A stretch of DNA of 64,000 nucleotides from positions 84,473 to 148,472 of the forward strand of contig BDDC01000029.1 in the NCBI GenBank assembly GCA_001662425.1, in the 5' to 3' direction. Made by a program: the position numbers and the translations under genes. Under the pieces are notes generated by a model. That model was given only the letters and a program-made list of their open reading frames with translations. It did no database searches and was not told the origin of the DNA. Shown in pieces: positions 10,548-21,842 of this stretch; positions within the stretch are counted from its first letter, which is position 1; every line of letters begins with the position of its first letter. The stretch comes from Chlamydomonas sphaeroides. Its lineage: Eukaryota; Chlorophyta; Chlorophyceae; Chlamydomonadales; Chlamydomonadaceae.

Positions 10548-13500
10548 ATGACCGGCGCGATGGCGCGGCGATGGCCCTCTCGCGCGAACCGCTGCGCGAC
10601 CTGCCCAACAGGCTGCCTACTCATCCTCGCCATAGCATACGGCGTCGCGCTATGGTGGGCCGGGGCAAGGCGCCCAGTCATTCTGCACCCGCACATCCCC
10701 AGCCGTGCCAGGCCGTGCCAACCCCTGGCCATGTCATGCCTGCGCCGCGCGCCGCGCACCGGCGCAACGCCGTGCAGCCGTCGCCACCCTCGCCGCCCCC
10801 GTACTTATCCCTCCTGTGGCCCCGCTCGTGCCCTGGTGCATGCGCCCACAGCCCGGCAGCGGCCGCAGACCTGGAGCCTCTGGACCCGCTGCCGCCTGGC
10901 GCGCACCCACCACGCGACGCCGCAGCGCAGCTGCGGTCCTGCTGGAACCAGCGCTACGACCCCACCCCCAGCTCCTTTGTGGGCTGGCTCCGAGGCCGGA
11001 CGACGAGGTGCGGCGGTGCTTGGGCATGGTGGGACCCGCGCGCCACAGCTGAGCGATGCCCACCGCGGCCTGCGTGGCGAGGCCCGACCCGCGCCCCCCC
11101 GAGCCGCGCACGCGCCGACCGCGCGAGCGACCCCCTGGCCCCCGACCCGCTTTGCAACAGTAGCGGCCAGCCCTCGTATCTCAGAAGTCAATAACGTCGA
11201 TAGAGCCCAGCGAGTTGAATCGTCGAAGCGTCGATACAATCCGTACAAGATGCGAGGGCTGCAGTACGTACGGTAGCCCCTTTCGCCCCGTACGTTGGCC
11301 GCAGCCCGCAATACTCCCACCTGTCCTTTTTTTCCTCGCCTCCCCATCATGATCGCAGCCTTTACCTTGCCGAGGTGTGGTGGTCGGCGCAGCCCTCGCC
11401 GCTGCCTCTCACGCTCTTCACAATGGCCTCACTAGACCGGCTACCCATGCTGGAGGCGCAGTGAGTGGCGGCCGACTGTCACCACGCGCAGTTGTATGTG
11501 CACAGACGTGTGTCGTATGGGGCTCAACAACGTACATCACCGGCTGCCCTGACCCTCATGCTGGAGGCGCAGCATTCATGTCCGTATGCGGCGGCGCGCC
11601 GTACGTAGCTGTACGGAGCCACCTACCACGTGGGCAGCCCGGGCGCTACCCGCCCGCCCGCCCAGCACAAGCGCTGCAACTATCGCGCATGCAATGGTGC
11701 ATGGCGCATGCCACCAAGGTCGTCACCAACGCACAGAGCCACATACCGGATGACCCTTGACGGACCCGCTCCCCAACATACCCACATACCAACGCCCCGC
11801 TGCCCTGCCTTGCCGCACCCGCAGGTGTCGGGGCTACGCGGGGCCCGTGTCCGCCGCCCTGTACCTGCCCCTCTACGTCGGTCCACCGCCGCAGCCGGCC
11901 GCTGCCGCTGACGGTGGCGCAGCAGCCACGGCCGCCGCCGGCGGCGACCCGGCAAGCTGGGGGTCGAGCTCGGTGCGGCGGCTCCTGGCCAGGGAGGGGC
12001 GGCGGCTGCGCAGGAAGCGGAGGAGCCGGGCGCTGGACCCTGATGAGCAGGAGGCCGTTGCCGCAGCGATCGGGCTGGCGGAGGTGCCGGGCGGTGGCAG
12101 TGGTGAGGGCACGGCGGCGGCAGCGGCGGCGGCGGCAGCGGCGGCGGGTCCGCGCGAGCCAGCGCTGGGTCCGGAGCAGGCCGAGGTCCTGGCGGCGGCC
12201 AAGGCCAAGCTGCAGGTGGGCCATGGGAGTAGTGTAAGTGGATGGGGCAATTAGGGTTCTCACAAGGAGACTGTGATGTCCGAATGCTTGGGGGCCCTCG
12301 GGGCTCTGGTGCCTGCTCTGTCTGTCCCAGTGCACGGCATCCTGAGCCAGCAGGGCCGCCGCGCCCGCGCCATACCCCGCTCACGCGCTCACCACCCCCA
12401 CACAACCCACACGGCGCGGGCCTTTACCCCTTCGGACTCATGACCTCTGGCGCCTAACGCGACGACCCCCAGGACTTCTTTGAGCGGATGGAGGCCTCGG
12501 CGGCCGCAGCCGCTGCCGCCGCGGCCGCAAACGCCACCACAGCTGGCGGCGGCGGCTGCCAGCTGCGGCTGGCGCTGTACGTGGAGCTCACTGCCGACCG
12601 GCAGCTGGGCGCTGTCATGCCCACGAACGCGCTGGTAATCAATATCAACAAATTATCATTAGATATGTATTGCAAGTTTCGTGTTCTTAATAAGCCTGCT
12701 GCATGCGTACTAGAGCTCTCGACGGCAGCAGCCGGCGGGGCCGTAGGCCTCGCCACACCCAACCGAAGCCTGCGAAAGCTCCTCCCCGGCGTTCCTCGCT
12801 CGCCCCTCGCCTCCCGCCAGCACAACGCCGGCAGCCTGGCCTCCCTCAGTTCCATCCCTCTCCCCCCTCAAACGAAACTATTACTATTGCTATTACTCTC
12901 CTTAACATTGAACACACGAAACCCGTCGGGCCCCCCTCCTTCGCCCCCATCGCGCAGCGCAACGCCGCGGGCCTGGCCTCCCTCACGCCCCTGTCGGCCA
13001 TGCTGGACGCAGACCTGGGCGCCAGCGCCGGATTCAACGGCCTGGTGGCGGACCCGGCCTGGTGCGCGAGCGAGGGAAGGGCGGCAGCATACTCAGCAGC
13101 AGCAAGCACTGTTGAAAGTGGCGCGCCTCAGCATCAGCTCGGTAGCTGTTGAAAGTGGCGCACCAGGCACCACAGCAGCAGCTGCCAGTGGCCCGCGGGT
13201 CTGCTGCGGCGCCCGTGCTCGCCTGAGGCACGACGCCGCTCCGGCGCAACCCCGCCACTTCACACACGCACTCCTTGGCATCGCTAGGTTTGAGTGACGG
13301 CCCCGGCCCAGCGCACGGGACGCGCGACGTGCTCAGAGCCCTCCCCGCCACCGACCGATCTGCTGTGCCAGAGTTTGAGCAACGAACGCTGTTGTGGGTG
13401 ATGCCCGCCCCGGCTGCCGCGCAGGGTGGGCCGCGTGCGGGCTCTGGCGGAGGGCACCGGCGACGGCAGCTCGGGCCCGGCGCTGGCCATCCTGCCGGCC

Positions 13501-15416
13501 TGGGAGGCCAGCCCGCACCTCAACGCCTCCGAGCAGCAGGCCGCCACCGAGGCAGCGCTGACTGGTGAGGAGGAGGCCCTGGCCGCGGCTCGTACGGCCC
13601 CGGCTTGTACGCCCCCCTGCTTGTACGGTCCCGGATTGTACAGCTTGTACGGCATGACGTGGGACAGGGGGAAGCCACCCGCGGAATGGTGCCTCGGCAG
13701 CGGCGCAGCTCTGAACCACTTAGTGCGCCCGCTCATTGGTTGCCTCATCCGGCCCCATGCGCGCCCCAACCGCCAGCTTCCAAGGACGGCCTGCTGCGCC
13801 TGTGGAAGAGCCGCGTCGTTCAGGTGAGCTTCACACCTTTCCCCGTGGTTGACTACGGGACATACCATCGTACCATACCCGCGGGGTCGTTCGTGTCCTG
13901 CCACCATACATACCATACATACCATACAATACCATACATGTTACCGTAAGATTTCATAGTCAGCACAACCAGCGCGACCGTGTGCCGCCATCCAGGTCTT
14001 CCACGTGGACGGCTGCCGGGCCTGCCACGCGCCCATCGACCACAAGCGCTGGGCGGGCAGCGGGGAGGCGTACGGCGTCACCTTTGCGCGGGCCTTCGAG
14101 CCCTGGGGCATACTGTCCAGGTGCGGCGGTGCGGCAGCCGCGCGCGACACCGGGCCGCGCTGGCTCTGCTGGGACCGGCGCGCTCTGGCTGGTGGCCCTT
14201 ACTGCCGGTACCGGCGCATGTGTGCTGCAAGCCGCCGCCGCCGCACCGCCACAGCGCGCACGCACGTAGGGCCTCGTGTTTGCCTTGCGAAACGGACGAC
14301 AGCGACCGAGCCGGGGCCCCGACGCCCAACGTGTCGCCCCCATGCTGCGCCCCCGACCCGCAGGAAGCTGGACCCCGGGTACGATGAGGTGCGGTGGCCC
14401 CCCGCGGCGTTGGCTATACATAGCAATGTTTACAGGTTCGGTTGTTAGTTTAGCATAGGCTTCACACAAGGCACTGACAAGGTGCGGTGGCCTCGCATGG
14501 GAGGGGGTAGCGGACGCTGCCACAGGAAGGCGGAGGGAGGGGCGGTCACGACTTGCTTGAGAACCGGGGGCCAGTGCCCGGCCTTGTGCGCAGCGCCCCC
14601 GCGGCTGCAGGCGCCACGACATGACCCACATCGCCCGCTCACCAACCGCGCCACGACCGCCAGCCGCCACTGAGTGCCCCTCCCGGCCCGGCCCGCCCCG
14701 CCCCGCCCCGTCTGCCTCCGCACAGCGCTTCCGCGGCTGGTGCTACGACAAGATCCAGCACGTGGAGTCGCTGGCCCGCCTGGCGCGGCTGCGCTTCGCG
14801 GTGCTCCCGGACGCCTGGCTAGTGCACCGCTGGCACCCGCGCGTGGCCATAGCGGCGTTGGCCAAGGGTGGAGGAGGGGCGGCGGGGGCAGCAGCAGGCA
14901 ACAGTAGCAGCAGCAGTGGCGGCGGCGGAGCAGGAGGTGCGGCAGCAGCGGCAGGGGCCGAGGCAGCCAAGCCGGCGCAGCTCAACGCGATGCTTGAGGT
15001 GCGCCCTACTTGGCTGCAGCGGCTGGGCGGCAACACGCCAGGGCATGGGCCGCATGCGCCAGGGCACGCGTACGCCCACGTCCCCCTGCCTTGAGCGCCC
15101 TGCCCCATCCCCAGTGGCCCATTACTATACTGGCCCATCGTTCGATCCACCGGTGACCCCCGCTTGAGCCATCGCAGCTCCCGCGCATTCGACGCCACAG
15201 CTCCGTCCCCACCGACCCCTCACACGGCCCCAGGTGTTGCGTGGCCCCGACGGCCGCACCACCACCGCCTTCCGCCACTACCGGGCGCATGTGGAGGCGC
15301 TCATCCGGGCGGAGCGGCAGCAGCTGGCGGCGGCGGCGGCGGGCGGGGCGGGCTACTCGCCGCAGCTCAACCCGCAGTACGCGCACTGCCGGGCCGTGCT
15401 GCCGTGGTGGCGGTGA
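10548..15416 (+). CDS. GT49 family (LARGE-type) type II membrane glycosyltransferase
   Basis: Twelve exons in phase: 10548-10654, 10852-11007, 11359-11460, 11825-12215, 12473-12634, 12958-13061, 13425-13564, 13777-13823, 13996-14120, 14364-14388, 14726-14998 and 15234-15416, about 604 residues. Residues 21-35 form a signal anchor (CLLILAIAYGVAL), as expected for a Golgi glycosyltransferase. Family landmarks are TLFTMASLDRLPMLEAQC, YAGPVSAALYLPLY, the DxD in SAMLDADLGAS (about residues 323-325), HVDGCRACHAPIDHKRW, FARAFEPWGILSR and RFRGWCYDKIQHVESLARL followed by RFAVLPDAWLVHRWHP. These match the GT49 domain of LARGE and B4GAT1, which transfer glucuronic acid onto xylose; the algal substrate cannot be read from sequence. 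A long Ala-rich charged insertion lies in exon 4 and another in exon 11. The first two exons are less certain than the rest. Confidence 0.85.
12635..12957 (+). repeat. Intron with AT-rich islands and a degenerate copy of the next exon's start
   Basis: The intron begins GTAATC and has two AT-rich patches (about 12635-12700 and 12885-12920). At 12815-12849 it contains an acceptor-like CGCCAG followed by CACAACGCCGGCAGCCTGG, closely matching the true exon start CAG|CGCAACGCCGCGGGCCTGG at 12958. Confidence 0.85.
14389..14495. repeat. AT-rich insert bracketed by 13-base direct repeats
   Basis: AGGTGCGGTGGCC occurs at the exon/intron junction (about 14387-14399) and again at about 14479-14491. The DNA between is AT-rich (TATACATAGCAATGTTTACA) and unlike the surrounding GC-rich intron. 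Confidence 0.8.
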
Positions 15417-16410
15417 GGCGGCGGGCAGGCGGCAAGCAGGGGGAGAGCGGAGCGGCTTGGTGATGGAGAGGGTGTATGGAGCGAGTGTCGCTCGTGTGGC
15501 GTTCTGGTACAAGCGGGCTGCAGGTGGAGTTGTGGGCGGCTTTGCGAGGGATGTATGCGGGTGCGTAGGACGCGAGCTGGGGAGCGCGAGGAAGACGAGA
15601 TTGTGAGAGCATTGTGAGAGCATTGTGAGCGATGAACGAGCATCGGGGGATGCAGCTGGGACGGATGGACCCGTGGACTCGGGGGCTGAGTGCTGGCAGC
15701 ACGTGGCCATGACTGCGCGCGCGTGTGGAGGTGCTCGGGGCAAGCTTGGCGACGGCGTCGCGGGCTGGGCCGGGCGGGTTCGGTCGCTGTTGGCGGCCCT
15801 CGCACCCGACACCGGTGCGAAGGGCGAAGACCGCGTGGCATGCCGTCAGCCGCGTAGGCGTTGCGTGCGCTTCTTCCAACCACCCACCACCGCAGCTGGT
15901 GCGTCTCACACACGCGCGAGCGCCACAGCGATCGCGCCTGGCCACATGATCGCGGGCGGCACTGCGAGGAAGGCACAGCACGCCGGCGCTGCTCATGCCT
16001 GCCTGGGCGGGCGGCCGGGACTCGCGCCGCTGGCTGTGCCGACCAGCCAGCCGGTCAGCAGGCCGCACGCAGGCCGGCGCCACCTGCCCTCCCTCACATC
16101 CATCCACCTGCGTGCCACTTTACTGGGCGCAACCGTGCACGGCGGAGGCCCTCCCTCGCCCCCGCAGCTGCCTGCTGCCTCGCTAGCGGGCAATGGTCCC
16201 GGCTTGAGCCCGCCCCTTCCCCTCGGCCCACCTCCCCGCGCGCCCCAAGCACGAAGCAGGAGCGCCCTCGCGCCTGCCTGCTCTGCCGCTGCCGCTGCCT
16301 CTCGCACGCAGCCACCTAGTCGCCCTGCTGGCCGCTTCCAGCAGCTGCCGCGCAGCGCGCAGGAGCCGATGCCAGCGCCACCGCATGCCGTGCTCGTCCT
16401 CCATCCTCCC
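15417..16410. other. Convergent intergenic / 3' UTR region
   Basis: No coding exon is evident between the GT49 stop and the stop of the minus-strand gene to the right. A GAGAGCATTGT repeat (three copies) lies at about 15602-15630. No clear TGTAA signal for the GT49 gene was found here. Confidence 0.5.
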
Positions 16411-17941
16411 TCAGCCCAGCATCTGCCTCGCGAACAGCAGGTCCTGCTCCGCCCGCATCACGTCCACCTCCAGCCGCATGGTCACCGCCTGCGCCCTGCG
16501 CACGAGGGCCGCACCCGCCGCGCCGCGGCGGCAGACGCATGGGGTGGAGGAGGGCGGCTTATTGCTGGGCAGCCCAGAGCTCAAGGCCATGCTACCACAA
16601 GGGGTGTGGGAGGGCCGCCCATTACAGGGCAGCCCAAAGCAGACAGCGCATGCACGCTACCATATTGCAGCGGCGCCCGCACAAGCCGAACCAAGATAGG
16701 GCGAAATGTAAACACCTGCGCTTTACCTGGCCAAGCTCTCTGGCGACGCCGTCTGCGGCCGGGCCAGCGCCATGGGCCGCCGCGGCAGCGTATCGCCCGG
16801 CTGCGGCGGCGGCAGCACGCCCCAGGACGGCGGCAGCGGCAGCAGCTCGAGCAGCTGCAGGTAGCTGTAGGCCTTCTTAGCGCCGTACGACACGGGCAGC
16901 CGCGAGTGGGCGTCATTCCTGCGCGCAACAGCGTGTACGACGGGCGTACGGCAGCGTTTGGGCATTGCTGGCGCCGTACGGCATCGCGCTTTCTTTGGCC
17001 GCGCGGCAGAGCCGCCACTGGGCTGTGCCAGCAAGTGCGCAGGAGCACAGATGGAGCACAGGCGCCGCGGGCTAGGGCGGGCTCGCACGAGTACTTCGCG
17101 CGCGGTGCCCGGCTCCAGCCGCAGTTGCTGCGGCCCATGTGCCCATGTCGCACCAGGCCAGGACCACGGCGATGGCTCGGGGCGCTCCCGCCAGGCGGCT
17201 GTGGCTCGGGAAGTCGCGCGCGCCTGAGCAGGAGGCGGTCGGGCGGGCGTGTGCACAAGCGTCAGGGTTTGAAGTCCTGGGCCCCAGGGGACGAGGGAGC
17301 CGCCAGCGGGCTGTGGCTACGAGCGCCCGGGGTTGGGCCAGGCATGCAGACTGCCAGCTCCAGGCAGGACCCCCGAGAGCCTGGGCTAGCCGTGCCCGAA
17401 GGCCAGGCGGGGCCCGCACCTGCTGCGAGGCACTCCTGTACGCTCATGTAGACGTAGAGGCCGCCGCCGTGGTCGGGCTGGGCGGGCTGGCAGACGGTGA
17501 GGCCGGGGTGGTACTGCGTGTCGCCATCGAAAATGGAGGTCGCGACGCCGTCCATCAGCGCGACCAGCTTGTAGGCGCGCTTGGCATAGATCGGAGGCTG
17601 CGCTACTACGGGTCTAGGGGGCGGGCAGGGCTGCGAGGTGCGGAGGGGAACAAGGTGCGAGGGGAGCGGAAGGGAAGCAAAGGGCTGGGTCGGGGGACGA
17701 AGCGCTGGGGTTGGTGCCATGAGGCAAAGACCCGTAAGTTGTCGTCGTTAATACCGCAACACAAGTCATGCTGCTTGGGCTCTATGTGCATGCCGGCGCT
17801 GTCGTGCGAGCGTGGTCAACGATGCTGACATGCTGCAGCCGCGCCGCGTATCACCTCGAGCACGGCCCGATGAAGCTGGGCGTCAATTGAGGTACTCCAT
17901 GCTCGCAGAAGCTGCTGCGTTGCGACATGCGTGTCGGCCAT
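16411..17941 (-). CDS. Small protein with a DGVATSIFDG...DHGGGLYVY module; function unknown
   Basis: Five phase-consistent exons on the minus strand: 17855-17941, 17420-17597, 17154-17223, 16727-16918 and 16411-16495, about 203 residues. It starts MADTHVATQQLLRAW. Exon 2 carries KRAYKLVALMDGVATSIFDG, then DHGGGLYVYMSVQECL, then exon 3 gives DFPSHSRLAGAPRAIAVV. That series (a Y-K-V strand, a SIFDG turn, a GGGxYVY strand and a helix before a P-x-x-SRL stretch) resembles a small domain found in many eukaryotic proteins of unknown function (DUF5758-like); I cannot assign it firmly. The C-terminal exon is helical and coiled-coil prone (VTMRLEVDVMRAEQDLLFAR). A two-copy repeat of about 70 bases lies in the last intron. 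No function is claimed. Confidence 0.65.
16536..16668. repeat. Two-copy direct repeat of about 70 bases in an intron
   Basis: GGGTGGAGGAGGGCGGCTTA...GGGCAGCCC...GCTACCA is repeated as GGGTGTGGGAGGGCCGCCCA...GGGCAGCCC...GCTACCA, in the last intron of the minus-strand gene. Confidence 0.75.
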
Positions 17942-18685
17942 CCTTGCTCAGGGCCGCGAGTCACGGCTTCCGTCTCGTTGGCACCATTCAGCTGATGAGC
18001 TACATCATAGGACAGAGATGCAGGCTGCATAGAAGAGCTCAGACTTCAATACGGTACACAACACGGCAACACGGCTGTGTCACTGTACGGCAGGGTGTGA
18101 GATGTCGAGGTGTGTTCTGTCGCCCATATGGCGCGGGTCTTCTGGGAGCGGAGTGCACTTGACACCAAGACTGTTGCGCAAAGGCTTTCACTTTAAAGGC
18201 AGAGGCGCGTGGCCTTGGCCAAACTCAAGCAGCCTCAACCATTGTCCCTGCCGGCCACAGCCGCAGCAAACCCCGCAAACCCCGCGCGCTCTATGCAGGG
18301 CACGCAAGGCAGCACACCGTACATACAGACGCAAGACCGCAAGCAGCCTTTGTACATTCATTTATTTGACATTGGGCAGCGTTGGTTCGGACGCGCAGCC
18401 CCAAAACCAATACGCAACACGGCGAGAGCAGCAGTCGAGGCGAACGAAGGCCGCGGGCGGGGATGCCGTGATGTTGACCGCCATACGCCGCTGCCATTGC
18501 ACGCTCTAGCCCAAACCCGCCTCAACTCTCCTTTCAAGTTCCTCGTTGACCCCAGCTGTTCAGCCTAACCCAGGGGGCTCCCCTGGCCCAACCCCGCATC
18601 GACTTTGTTGGCCTCGTCGCATGCCGTGCGGCCGGCGGCGGTTGTCTGCCATGGGGCGTGCATGAACGAAGTCGCCACGCCTCCC
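17942..18685. other. Intergenic region: upstream of the 16411-17941 gene and 3' of FAS1-A
   Basis: No exon-like sequence is seen. It contains the 5' flank of the minus-strand gene at 17941 and the 3' flank of the FAS1-A gene. Confidence 0.5.
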
Positions 18686-21600
18686 TCACGGTGCGGTGGC
18701 AGCGGGCTTCGTGCTCTTGGTGACGTTGCGCATGGAGCTCGGGGCGCTGAGGAACCTGTCGATGATGTGCACGATGGTCTGCGCGGCGCGGGGCCATGCG
18801 GAGGAAAGGGGCCCGTGAGGGGCCCGGCGGGAAGGGGCCCGTACGCTGCTGTCCCCGCAGCATGACAGTCATTGGAGGGTACCTGAGACGGCCGTCAGTA
18901 CTGGCAGCCCGGGGACTTGAAGGGCCGCAACGGAGGGCATTGCTAACGCAAGGCTGAACACGCGGGCGCAGCACGCCCCGTCACAGCAGGGTACCTGAGC
19001 GCCGACAGCCCGACACCGCCGTAACGTGCGTAATAACAGACACCTCACGCTGCGTGCCAGTCCAGCCATGCTGGCGCGCCCGGCCTGAGCTGCCGGCCTG
19101 GCAACCTCACCCTGACCGCAGTTCCCTTTGCATGTATGACCCCGCTCTGCCCTACGTGATTGGACTACTCCGCTGGATGCATCTCAGGTCCACAGCTCTA
19201 CGGATGTGTACCCCGCCGCACCCGCGCGCAGTGTCCGTACCCCAGCCCCCTCAGCCCCGCACCCCGTTGAAGTAGTTGTCGGGAGTGATGACGAGGGCGG
19301 TCGCGTTGGTTCCGTCCACGCTCACGGCCACGGTGCCGTTGCTGCGACGGCGGCAGAGGCACAGCGGTGGAGGTGCGTGGTGCTGGCGGTGGCAGGCAAG
19401 GGCAGCGGCACATGAGGCGTGTTGGTCTGAGGTTGGCCTACATGTTATGTTACGAGCGGGGCGCCAACAGAATGCCCCGGCGACCCAGCTTATTATGGTA
19501 TGCCAATCCTAGCTACTAGCGCAAATGGCATGAGCTACGACTGGTTGAATAAGAAATAGTAACATAATAGAGGTACAGCGGGCTGAACCCGCCGCGATTT
19601 ATTGTGGGGCTGGAGCCCCCTACGCGTCCTGTTCAGTCCCGCCCCGCACTGGTTGCTTGACAAGCAACTCTGGCGCCCTATTCAGCACGAAGCGCAGCAA
19701 CCCAAGCCGCAGCCCTATAGAAACAGAAATAGAATTAGAGGTACGGCGGGCTTGACCCGCCGTGCGTGATCTCAGGAGGTAGGGCGACCAGGGGGCCGGG
19801 GGCTCGGAGCCCCCTATCTATGCGCCCTGTCCCCCGTGTAGCCCCATCCACTCACGGCAGCGCCCGCAGTCGCAGCTCCGGCCCCAGTAGCGAGGTCGCG
19901 ATGAGGGCCTCGGTCCTGGGTAGCGCTGTAACGTTGCTGGTGTATATCACCACGCCTGGCGGGGAGAGGGGGAGCAGCAAGGCGATAGCTAGATAGAGGT
20001 GTGCCGACAGACGCGGGTTCGTATGTGTGTGTGGCAGCTAGCGGCGACCCGCTGCCCCCCGCCTCGTGCACCCTGCGTGCGCCTGCGTGCCCGCTGGGGC
20101 TGCTGAGACGGGACACGGGAGCGGGTCGATGGTGGGAACGGGGTTATTATAAGTTAGAACGAAGTCAAAGTAGGAATATCTGTAACCTGGGGTTGCAATG
20201 CTTCACCGCTGTCGAGCCACGACCGCTTATGTGGCTTCACGGGATGCTGCGCCCCAGCCGGTGGGTTTCATCGTCCTTGACAAGCAAGCCCATGTGATGA
20301 GCCCCCCCGATGACGACGCCGGCCGGTGCTGCATGCCGGCGTGGCACGCGCCTCCGCGCACCCCGGGACGCCGCCGTCCTGGCCCAGCCCGCGTCACGTG
20401 CCAGTTGCGCAGGTGCGAGGCGCGTGCCTGGGCTCCTTACCCGGAACGATGTGCAGGGCGAAGAAGCTGGCGGGCAGGGTCCGGTGGCGGGGGTCGCCGT
20501 CTGGCGAGGCAATGCCCAGCTTGGCCGCCGCATCCTCGAGTGCGGCCTCCTGGGGAGGAGAAGGCGATGAGAGCGGGTTTAGGGCACGAGAGGCCTAGGC
20601 TGATGACGGGTCAGGGCGGGGCGCTGGACGGCAGGGCAGGTTGGGAGCCGGAGGGGCCCAGCGCAGGGCTGCAATGAGCTCATTATAGGGGCGGTCGGCT
20701 GTGGCGCGCGAGGGCGGGATAGCGGCGAGGTCGCGCTGGCGTGGAGGGGCCGGTTAGCGGGGTCCGATGACAGGGATGGCGGGGCAAGGGGCGGGTCATC
20801 AAGAGTATGGGGGTGGGTTGGAGTTGGAGGGCGGCGCCGCGGCCCTGCCTACCTACCGCGGGCGCGAAGACGGTAAACTTGGTGGTGTTTGGGGCAGTCA
20901 GGTTGAGCTCTGCGACCAGCTGTGCGACGTGTTTCGGGTTGACCTGGATGCCCTGCGTGCAGCAGCAGGTTGCGCGGCCGCACGGCAGCATGCAGCATGG
21001 CGCGCAGGGGCAGGGCCGGCGTGAAGAATGGAGCTAGCGCGGCGGAAGCGTACTCGGGGCAGCGGGAGTGGTCGGACGCGGGCGTGTGCTGGACACACGG
21101 CGCGGCGGCGGCGCCAGAGATACTGCGCAGCACCAGCCAGTCCCAAGGGACTGCGCGGCTCGTCGACACATGTATGTACCGGCTGCGCTCACATCACCCG
21201 ACGCGTGCCCGGCCAGGCCGTGGCCTCGTCATGCATGCTGACTCGCTCCCAGCTGCTCCCCGGCCCCAGCGGTCCGGCTCGGCTTACCCGTACGTCGGTG
21301 GCGTTGGCCGTGTTCACGGAGGCGGCTGCGGCGTCGGCCGCGTTGACAGCGGCGTCGGCTGTGACGGAGACGGCATCAGCAGAGTCGACGGGGACGGCCT
21401 CGGGGTAGGCCGTCTGCAGTAGCGCGCGGGGGCGGGCGGCTTGCGCGCCCAGGGACAGGCACAGGCACAGGCAGCCTGCGGCGGGCACGCACCAGGGAGG
21501 AGGTCACGGCAGCGTTCGTTGACGGCGCGAGGCGGTCTGATCGGGCTAAAAGACTCATTTGTCAATCGCGACAAAGGGGCCAACCGGTCGCTGGGGGACG

Positions 21601-21842
21601 GGTAGATCAGCTTGCCCGAGGCCAGGGCAGCTGTGCCGGGGCTCGCGGCCGGCCGGCCGCGCAGGCGAAGCTCGGGGAGCCGGGTTACCGCGGCGCGCAG
21701 CTGTGGGTCACCAGGCCTGCCCTGCGATGCGCCATTGGCGCCCATTGCCCGGCGGTCTAGGCAATGACGCACCCAACAGCAGCAGCAGCAGGAGCAGTGC
21801 AGCGGCGGCAGGGGCTGCGCGCCCCTTCGCTTGCGCTGCCAT
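18686..21842 (-). CDS. FAS1-A: secreted fasciclin-domain protein (tandem copy 1)
   Basis: Seven exons on the minus strand: 21773-21842, 21288-21475, 20857-20952, 20441-20549, 19856-19955, 19263-19341 and 18686-18778, all in phase, about 244 residues. The N-terminus MAAQAKGRAAP plus an Ala/Leu core ending in CLCLCLSLGAQAARPRALLQ is a signal peptide. An Ala/Val/Asp linker (residues about 40-85) precedes one FAS1 domain: QLVAELNLTAPNTTKFTVF (H1 region), AALEDAAAKLGIA, ALHIVPGVVIYTSNVTALP, NGTVAVSVDGTNATALV and FNGTIVHIIDRFL (final strand). FAS1 proteins are secreted or cell-surface adhesion molecules. Length and one-domain architecture fit the algal secreted class; no GPI-type tail is obvious. 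The exon plan is identical to the two neighbouring copies. Confidence 0.88.
19545..19830. repeat. Two diverged copies of a hairpin-bearing intron repeat
   Basis: Copy 1 (about 19545-19632) and copy 2 (about 19722-19830) each have GAAATAG...TAGAGGTAC, then a palindromic GCGGGCTNNACCCGCCG, then GGGGCT-GGAGCCCCCTA and a (T/G)CCTGT end. They lie in the intron between FAS1-A exons 19263-19341 and 19856-19955. Each copy can fold into two GC hairpins. Confidence 0.8.
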
